Part shown: positions 29,548 through 37,848 of the stretch, one piece after another
Numbering within the stretch: the stretch's first letter is position 1
Layout of the letters: each line of letters starts with the position of its first letter
DNA from: an uncultured Alphaproteobacteria bacterium
Lineage (GTDB): Bacteria > Pseudomonadota > Alphaproteobacteria > RF32 > CAG-239
Reading direction: 5' to 3'
Length of the DNA stretch: 37,848 nt
Assembly (NCBI GenBank): GCA_947167235.1
Contig: CAMVHF010000007.1
Location: 1-37,848 of the forward strand
Notes under the pieces: generated by a model
Databases searched by the model: none
Told to the model about the DNA's origin: nothing
Seen by the model: the letters and a program-made list of their open reading frames with translations, nothing else
Translations under genes and position numbers: made by a program

Positions 29548-30981
29548 ATGTCTGAATATAAGCCAACTGTGTACGAACAAATCGTCAGAGATTTTTTAGA
29601 CGGAAAAAAACTGAATTATGATGATTATAAAACCGAATTAGCCGCACGAGGCTTTAAGGATAAACGCTATTTTGACACATACATTGCCGACATGAAAGCC
29701 ATTAAAGAACTGATGAATAAGCCGGATTTTAATTTGCGTGCCGCAGCTGACGTCGTCAAAAAGTTTCATAAACCCGGCGATAAAAATGTTTTACGCTTTG
29801 CCCTGACCGACGAAGAAAAGCAAATCGTTTTAAAAGCCGAACAAAACGGCATGTTTAAGGACGGTGAGGTTATCAAATATGACGGCTACGATAAGACAGT
29901 TGAAGCGCATGACTACTTAAATCTGCCGGATAAAACCGATGCATTTGTCATCTTTTCAGGCCATCCGGGGTCAGCCGAACCGGCTATTGAAGCATGGGTT
30001 GCCGATTATAAACGTACCGGTAAAGCTAAAAAGCTTGTTTTCCTCGGTTTATACGATAATCAAGGTAACACCGATTTCAGCCGAGGTAATCTGAAATTCA
30101 ATACTGGTAGCGAAGTTGAAATGTATGTTCGCTACTGCCGTGAGCTTGGTATTTCAGAGGACATATTAAAAGAATGTCTGGTAACGCCGACCGATACCTC
30201 TACTGAAGACAATGCAGTGTTACTGGCTGAAATCCGCAATCGCTTTTTTGATAAAGATAAAGACGTCAATTTTGTAATGTTCGGTTATCCTGCTTATCAA
30301 AAGCGAATTGCCAGTGAATTTTCATTAAAATTTCAGCGTATGGCTAATGATGGTATGGCAAATGGCGAAAAACTTGCTTCCACTTCCTTTATCATGCCGG
30401 TCGTTCAGCCAAGTCCAAAAGAAGCATATCGTTACTTATCTTATGATAATTTAGACGGTATTGCCCAGGACATTGTCATCGGCAACTGTTTGGCACACCC
30501 GTATCGTATTTCGCCAGACGGCATATCAGATCCTAAATGCGTAAGATTTGATTCCAAACTAGGCGAATATCCGGATGAATATAAACCGCTGTTGCCTATA
30601 TCTTTAGTTTACTCGTACCCGAATGTTGCCAAAGAATTGGCCGGTACTGATGAAAAAGTCGGCACAATGTTGAAACTTTTGCGTGCCGTTCAACATCGCG
30701 TTTATCAATGGGAAGATTCAAAATGTGTTGATTCTACCATTATGTACAATACTCTGATGCTCAGAAAACGTATGGTACACGAAGGTTTACTCTCGGCGGA
30801 AGCTATTTTCCACGGCAATAATAAATCTAAAGCCGACTATCTGAATGAGGTTGCGACCAGCCGTCATAATTACAAAGACGAAGCGCAAGTCTTGATGGGC
30901 TCTGATCAGGTCAAGCATCCGCGTATCATCAATGGTGTTGTTGAATACTTAAAACGTCAGGATGCTCAATCAACCAAATAG
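29548..30981 (+). CDS. YdcF/DUF218-like protein with an N-terminal helical extension
   Basis: DAFVIFSGHPG...KKLVFLGLYDN...SEVEMYVRYCRELGISEDILKECLVTPTDTSTEDNAVLLAEI resembles the YdcF pattern; SD aaagg. Confidence 0.65.
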   Translation: MSEYKPTVYEQIVRDFLDGKKLNYDDYKTELAARGFKDKRYFDTYIADMKAIKELMNKPDFNLRAAADVVKKFHKPGDKNVLRFALTDEEKQIVLKAEQNGMFKDGEVIKYDGYDKTVEAHDYLNLPDKTDAFVIFSGHPGSAEPAIEAWVADYKRTGKAKKLVFLGLYDNQGNTDFSRGNLKFNTGSEVEMYVRYCRELGISEDILKECLVTPTDTSTEDNAVLLAEIRNRFFDKDKDVNFVMFGYPAYQKRIASEFSLKFQRMANDGMANGEKLASTSFIMPVVQPSPKEAYRYLSYDNLDGIAQDIVIGNCLAHPYRISPDGISDPKCVRFDSKLGEYPDEYKPLLPISLVYSYPNVAKELAGTDEKVGTMLKLLRAVQHRVYQWEDSKCVDSTIMYNTLMLRKRMVHEGLLSAEAIFHGNNKSKADYLNEVATSRHNYKDEAQVLMGSDQVKHPRIINGVVEYLKRQDAQSTK

Positions 30982-31002
30982 CTCAGCTTATCATTAAATT
31001 AG

Positions 31003-31040
31003 CAATACGCCGCCCACGCAAATGCGGCGTATTTTTTTGT
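31003..31040 (+). terminator. Terminator of the YdcF-like gene
   Basis: atacgccgc...gcggcgtatttttttg. Confidence 0.8.
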
Positions 31041-31109
31041 AATTTTTCTCGAGGCGTTTCATAATTCGTATTTTTTTAATTGATGTTAAACAAATAAAAA
31101 TATACAACT

Positions 31110-31181
31110 ATGACAGCAACGACATTAGCAATTATTCTGATTATTGCACATTACTTAATCATCTGGATGGCTGTGATTTGA
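31110..31181 (+). CDS. Candidate 23-aa transmembrane peptide
   Basis: MTATTLAIILIIAHYLIIWMAVI*, absent from the supplied ORF track; followed at ~31199-31246 by a hairpin and T-run (gtgtttgtttc...gagacaaacgcttttttt). Confidence 0.4.
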   Translation: MTATTLAIILIIAHYLIIWMAVI

Positions 31182-31243
31182 AAAAAAGTGTGAATTAAAA
31201 AGTGTTTGTTTCTTCCTCAATGAGGGCGAGACAAACGCTTTTT

Positions 31244-31810
31244 TTAGCTGTTACCATTAATCCATTGTTGCAAAATATCTGCCTGTTTTTTATTTAATCG
31301 GCACTGGACATATTGTCCGTCTTTCTCAAATTCACAGCGATATCCGAACATCATCTCGGCAATTTTGATTTGCCTGCCGGCATCTGTTACCATGCAACGC
31401 TTGCCGAATTTGAGTAAAACGGCATTATCATAAACATATATCCGGCAACTGAAACCGCGAAAAAGCATTTTACCGATATACACAATCCGGCACTTAAAAT
31501 CATGTCTTGCCGCACCGTAATTTTGACATTCGTCGGCAAATAAAGTCGGTAAATTTTGTTTTATATCTCTTGCAAAAACCTGCCACAAAATATTGCCGAG
31601 AATAAGAGCCGAAATCACCCACAAACCAACAAAAACAGCGACCGGAAATTCTTCTTTCAACACGACAAAACCGATTATCCCGATAACATTTAAGGCAAAC
31701 ACAATGTATATGCGCAACATATATGTCCGCTCTATTTCCAGCCCTTTGGTTGCCGCATACGAGCGCTTTATATCTTGTTTGATAAAATCTATATATTTGC
31801 GCCAATCCAT
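31244..31810 (-). CDS. Hypothetical membrane protein, 188 aa
   Basis: Two TM segments (YIVFALNVIGIIGFVV, VFVGLWVISALILGNIL); immediately downstream of ligA. Confidence 0.7.
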   Translation of the reverse strand: MDWRKYIDFIKQDIKRSYAATKGLEIERTYMLRIYIVFALNVIGIIGFVVLKEEFPVAVFVGLWVISALILGNILWQVFARDIKQNLPTLFADECQNYGAARHDFKCRIVYIGKMLFRGFSCRIYVYDNAVLLKFGKRCMVTDAGRQIKIAEMMFGYRCEFEKDGQYVQCRLNKKQADILQQWINGNS

Positions 31811-33907
<2,097 letters not shown>

Positions 33908-33998
33908 TTAAGTTCAATATAAAATATATATCGCAAAAGTCAAAAAAAGTTACGTCTTTGTGCAAGATTTTTGTAACGTAAATTTAATCGTATTTTGC

Positions 33999-34027
33999 TT
34001 GTATTTTGTCTAGTATTCTGATATACT
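33999..34027 (+). promoter_or_regulatory. Sigma70-type promoter of the 699-aa repeat protein
   Basis: TTGTAT-N17-TATACT. Confidence 0.6.
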
Positions 34028-34049
34028 TTAAAAAAATAAGGATATTGTT

Positions 34050-36149
34050 ATGACTGACGAATTAGAAGAAAAACCTGTTTCTCAAGAAGGACAACAGACA
34101 ACATCTGATGTGCCGGCCAACGCCGTCGACAGTATGGAAAATACACCGGTTGAAGTTGCAACCGGAGAGCAAACTTTGCCGACAGCCGAACAGGGAACTG
34201 CCAAAGATTTGGTTACCAATTCTTCGCAGCAAATGTTTGATAACTTTGTAAACAAAAACTACACCCCCGAGCAAAAAGAAGAAATATATAAACAAATCGA
34301 AGATGCCCGCAACGCTACAAACGGCAACTTTAAGGCCACTTGGCAAGGTAAAGACGGTGATGAGTTTGATAAGGTCGAAATCACTTATAAAAACGGTCAA
34401 ATGACAAACTTTGAAATGCATAACAGAGATAATGACGATGCGTCTCCAGTCGACAGACATATTGTGTATGATGAAAAAAAGCACTCTGCCAAAGTTACTA
34501 AAGAAGAAGTACGTGTCGATCAAGACGGTACTAAAACAAAGTCTAAGTCTACCATTAAAGCCAGTGACGATAACTCTTTTAAAGTAAAAGAGACGTCATC
34601 GCAAAGCGAAGCCCAAACTACAATCGACTTAGAGAATCCGTCCCACCATTCTTCAAAAGCCAAAACTACGCACACCGTGAAAGGCGAGGAAGACGGAAGT
34701 TTAGCCATTAAAGATAAACAATCACAACGTACCGTCGACGTCGGTGAACGCACCGAATTAACCGCTACCGGAAATACAAATCGAACAGAATATGATGCCA
34801 ACGGTAATGTTACAAAAACTAAAACCACGCAAACAACTTTGCAACTTGGCAGCACAAATCAATTTACGACCGAGCGTACAACCAACACCACTAAATACGA
34901 CGATGACGGTAATGTTGTAAAAACAAAAAATACACAAACTAATGTTGCTGTCGGAGAAAACAACGGTTATGCCAGCACAACGCATGCCGAACGCAAAACA
35001 GTTGATGAAGACGGTAATGTTGTTAAAACCAGAGTAACGGATAATTACATTACCGTTGATGAACACGGCCTGAATGAACAATATCAAACAACGCGCACTA
35101 CCGTTAACGACGACGGCACACAAACCGCTCACACAAATTCGCTCGGCGTTTCATTTGACGGCACAACCGTTACCGGAAATGCCGGCCATTCCAAACAAGA
35201 AATTGCCGCTGACGGAACCGTAACCGAAGAGCATAGCCATGATTTAGCTTTGTCGGCCGGTCGGGTGAACGGAGCAAAAGTCGATATTGACCACAAAGAT
35301 GCCGAACACGAATCACACTTTACCGCCGGTGCACGTATCGGAGCCGGTGTTGTCGGCGCTGATTTTGAAAACTCTTATAGAGATGATAATAAAGAAATTC
35401 GCACCCAAATGCATGCCGACTTTGATATGGCTCAGCGCCACGCCGATGCATCGGTTAATTTATTAAGTAAACACATTACCGAAGAAGGTACTAAAGAAAA
35501 ATCTTTCAATGCCGAAGCTCATGTTGATGCCGGTCATGCCGATATGGCGTTTAATAACCAATCACGTTTCACCGACAATGACGGGCAGGTTATTGCTCAA
35601 AACCAAACTACGGCTAATTTGCATGCCGGACCGCATAACGCATCGCTATCATACAGCAATAACCGTATTGATGAAAACGGCACGGAAAAGCGCAATTTAA
35701 ATGCCGGCTTTGCTATGGCTGACGGCAAACTCGATGCACAATATCACACAGCGAATAACCGGACCGATACCGAGGGACAGGCTATTGTAACCAATACAAC
35801 CGATTTAGTCGTCGCCGGTGATAAAAAGGGCTTTACGGCTGAAGCTAAAAAGCAAAATGACGGTCATATTGTTGAAAATAAGGCGCATGCCAGTATCAAC
35901 GGTTTACCGGAAGCCGGTGTTGCTCACAGCGTTTCAGACAACGGTGAGGTCAAACAACAAATGAAAATTGATACGGATAAGGCCTATGCCGTCCTCGGTG
36001 AAATTGCGCAAAACGGTATACAGCAAGTGACGGGTATGACGCAACAGGTTGAAAATATGACGGCTCAAACACAACAAGCTTTGGAATCTACTAAGGATAG
36101 TGTACAGAATTTTGCATTTATACAACAGTTGCAAAGTCGTTCTATGTAA
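34050..36149 (+). CDS. Orphan 699-aa Thr/Asp/Asn-rich repeat protein
   Basis: Degenerate repeats of (Y/V)D(D/E)(D/N)GNVxKTKxTQT and NxxxxDxxGxxxxxNxTxxLxAGxxxxxxxY; no Cys and one Trp seen; no signal peptide; SD aaggat. Confidence 0.8.
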   Translation: MTDELEEKPVSQEGQQTTSDVPANAVDSMENTPVEVATGEQTLPTAEQGTAKDLVTNSSQQMFDNFVNKNYTPEQKEEIYKQIEDARNATNGNFKATWQGKDGDEFDKVEITYKNGQMTNFEMHNRDNDDASPVDRHIVYDEKKHSAKVTKEEVRVDQDGTKTKSKSTIKASDDNSFKVKETSSQSEAQTTIDLENPSHHSSKAKTTHTVKGEEDGSLAIKDKQSQRTVDVGERTELTATGNTNRTEYDANGNVTKTKTTQTTLQLGSTNQFTTERTTNTTKYDDDGNVVKTKNTQTNVAVGENNGYASTTHAERKTVDEDGNVVKTRVTDNYITVDEHGLNEQYQTTRTTVNDDGTQTAHTNSLGVSFDGTTVTGNAGHSKQEIAADGTVTEEHSHDLALSAGRVNGAKVDIDHKDAEHESHFTAGARIGAGVVGADFENSYRDDNKEIRTQMHADFDMAQRHADASVNLLSKHITEEGTKEKSFNAEAHVDAGHADMAFNNQSRFTDNDGQVIAQNQTTANLHAGPHNASLSYSNNRIDENGTEKRNLNAGFAMADGKLDAQYHTANNRTDTEGQAIVTNTTDLVVAGDKKGFTAEAKKQNDGHIVENKAHASINGLPEAGVAHSVSDNGEVKQQMKIDTDKAYAVLGEIAQNGIQQVTGMTQQVENMTAQTQQALESTKDSVQNFAFIQQLQSRSM

Positions 36150-36186
36150 GAAAAGAGGCGGGATAAAACCCGCCTCTCTTTTTTTC
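36150..36186. terminator. Bidirectional terminator
   Basis: aagaaaagaggcgggataaaacccgcctctctttttttc. Confidence 0.8.
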
Positions 36187-36198
36187 TGAAATTCTGAT

Positions 36199-37308
36199 TC
36201 AGACATTAAACAAGAAGTTCATCAAATCACCGTCCTGAACCAAATAGTCTTTTCCTTCGGAGCGAATTTTTCCGGCATCTCGGCATCCCTGTTCGCCGCC
36301 AAATTTAACATAGTCATCATATGAAATTGTCTCGGCTCGGATGAAACCGCGTTCAAAATCCGAGTGAATAATACCGGCACACTGCGGGGCTTTCATTCCC
36401 TTCACAAAAGTCCAAGCACGGACCTCTTTCGGACCGGCGGTAAAATAAGTTTGCAAGCCGAGCAAATTATAACCGGCATGAATAATTTTTGCCAGTCCGG
36501 TTTCTTCCAAACCTAAGGCATCCAAAAAATCTTTCTTTTCTTCGGCTGATTCCAATTGCGCCACTTCTGATTCGATTTCCGCGGAAATAATAACACTTTC
36601 AGCTCCTTCCGCCTTAGCCATTTCGGCCACCGCCTCAGAATATTTATTACCGGTTGCTGCCGAATCTTCGTCAACATTGCAAACATACAAAACCGGTTTA
36701 GACGTCAAGAGTTGCAACATTTTGTAGCACTTATATGCTTCTTTATCGGCTTTATCCGGTGCGGCGGTAATTGCCGGTCTTCCTTGATTTAAGGCCGCGA
36801 TAATCGGCTCAATTACGCGAACGCTGACTGCGGCATCTTTATCACCGGCACGGGCTTTTTTCTGCAATTGATCGATACGTTTTTGCAACGATTCCAAATC
36901 AGCGATCATCAACTCGGTTTTAACGATATCGGCATCGCGCACCGGATCAACACTGCCCTCAACGTGGGTAATATTATCATCTTCAAAGCAACGTAAAACA
37001 TGGATAACGGCATCTGTTTCACGAATGTTGGCCAAAAATTGGTTGCCTAAACCTTCGCCTTTAGAGGCACCTTTCACCAAACCGGCAATATCCACAAATT
37101 CGAGCTGTGTCGGAACAATACTTTTAGGATTAACCATTTCAACCAACTTATCCAGACGCTTATCCGGCACGGCAACACGGCCGGTGTTCGGCTCAATCGT
37201 GCAAAACGGAAAATTGGCAGCCTGTGCCGCAATTGTTTGTGTTAAAGCGTTAAACAAAGTCGATTTGCCGACATTCGGCAACCCGACGATTCCACAGTTA
37301 AATCCCAT
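36199..37308 (-). CDS. ychF: Redox-regulated ATPase/GTPase YchF
   Basis: MGFNCGIVGLPNVGKSTLFNALTQTIAAQAANFPFCTIEPNTGRV and C-terminal TGS domain. Confidence 0.97.
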   Translation of the reverse strand: MGFNCGIVGLPNVGKSTLFNALTQTIAAQAANFPFCTIEPNTGRVAVPDKRLDKLVEMVNPKSIVPTQLEFVDIAGLVKGASKGEGLGNQFLANIRETDAVIHVLRCFEDDNITHVEGSVDPVRDADIVKTELMIADLESLQKRIDQLQKKARAGDKDAAVSVRVIEPIIAALNQGRPAITAAPDKADKEAYKCYKMLQLLTSKPVLYVCNVDEDSAATGNKYSEAVAEMAKAEGAESVIISAEIESEVAQLESAEEKKDFLDALGLEETGLAKIIHAGYNLLGLQTYFTAGPKEVRAWTFVKGMKAPQCAGIIHSDFERGFIRAETISYDDYVKFGGEQGCRDAGKIRSEGKDYLVQDGDLMNFLFNV

Positions 37309-37415
37309 ATCAAAACTCCGCTAATTATTATAAAGTCGGTTTTGTTATAGACAATTATCTTACGGTTTGCAAGTACTATTTACAGTACAAATGTTTTCGC
37401 TTAAATACAAAAAAC

Positions 37416-37450
37416 AACCCCGGATACCACACAAGTATCAGGGGTTATTT
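37416..37450 (-). terminator. Terminator of the 37467 ORF
   Basis: ccccggatac...gtatcagggg hairpin. Confidence 0.6.
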
Positions 37451-37466
37451 TTGTAAAATCACACAA

Positions 37467-37730
37467 TCAGCCAAATAAGCGCATGTACCAACGTACAAGG
37501 GCACAGTGGCGTTCAATTTGGTCCAGAGCATCATGCTCCCACGGACAAACCCATACTTCATCACCGCGTCGCAACGTCAGAGCTTCATCAAAATTTGAAC
37601 CGAAAGTGGCTTCAAAAACTCTTTTTTTCTTACGAAAACGTACGTTTGCCGCAATTTTTCCGTCTGTTTGGCGTGCGGGTTCTCCCATCACAATGGCCTG
37701 ATAATAACAGCCTCCAGAATCCATTTCCAT
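37467..37730 (-). CDS. Small hypothetical protein, ~87 aa
   Basis: From MEMDSGGCYYQAIV; promoter TTGACA-N17-TACATT at 37778-37806 (minus); no SD sequence. Confidence 0.55.
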   Translation of the reverse strand: MEMDSGGCYYQAIVMGEPARQTDGKIAANVRFRKKKRVFEATFGSNFDEALTLRRGDEVWVCPWEHDALDQIERHCALVRWYMRLFG

Positions 37731-37817
37731 AATCGCTACATTTTTAAATGGTTTATAATTATAGTAAATCTGCTTGTAATGTATCATTTACGTTGTTCTC
37801 TGTCAACAGCAAAAAAG

Positions 37818-37842
37818 GAACCCGCCGGCTTAGCCGGCGGTT
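37818..37842 (-). terminator. Terminator of a gene beyond the right edge
   Basis: CCGCCGGCtaaGCCGGCGG followed by a T-run on the minus strand. Confidence 0.75.
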
Positions 37843-37848
37843 CTTCTT

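Noticed and set aside
34062-35132. Minus-strand ORFs (153, 111, 124 aa) antisense to the 699-aa repeat protein
   Set aside because: The plus frame has a promoter, SD and consistent repeats; the minus-strand frames are shadow translations of repetitive DNA.

Overview
This low-GC window appears to come from an alphaproteobacterium. L28, S21 and IF-3 look alphaproteobacterial, probably from a gut-associated lineage (inference). Conserved genes: infC, gyrB, an anaerobic ribonucleotide reductase operon (nrdD, a separate glycyl-radical ORF, nrdG), a TolC-like lipoprotein, a VirB8-like protein, a lipoprotein alpha/beta hydrolase, marC, a membrane pyrophosphatase, an ankyrin protein, tRNA-Arg(CCG), rpmB, a phosphofructokinase, a DUF465-like gene, rpsU, pnp, rpsO, truB, a YdcF-like gene, ligA and ychF. 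Between these lie many orphan ORFs. Main points for follow-up: (1) NrdD is split, with the glycyl-radical domain on its own small ORF that has its own Shine-Dalgarno sequence; (2) two NrdR-box-like sites 31 bp apart lie upstream of nrdD; (3) a set of orphan single-gene units lacks Shine-Dalgarno sequences and usually has its own terminator, and it includes a three-member divergent paralog family; (4) tRNA-Arg fragments and hairpin-bearing repeat elements surround the intact tRNA; (5) three unusual orphan proteins or peptides occur: a 574-aa protein with an HNH-like motif, a 699-aa Cys-free beta-repeat-like protein, and an unannotated 23-aa transmembrane peptide; (6) two orphan genes share inverted repeats built on ACAAATTATG/CATAATTTGT. 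All functional calls come from reading the sequence by eye. No database search was run.
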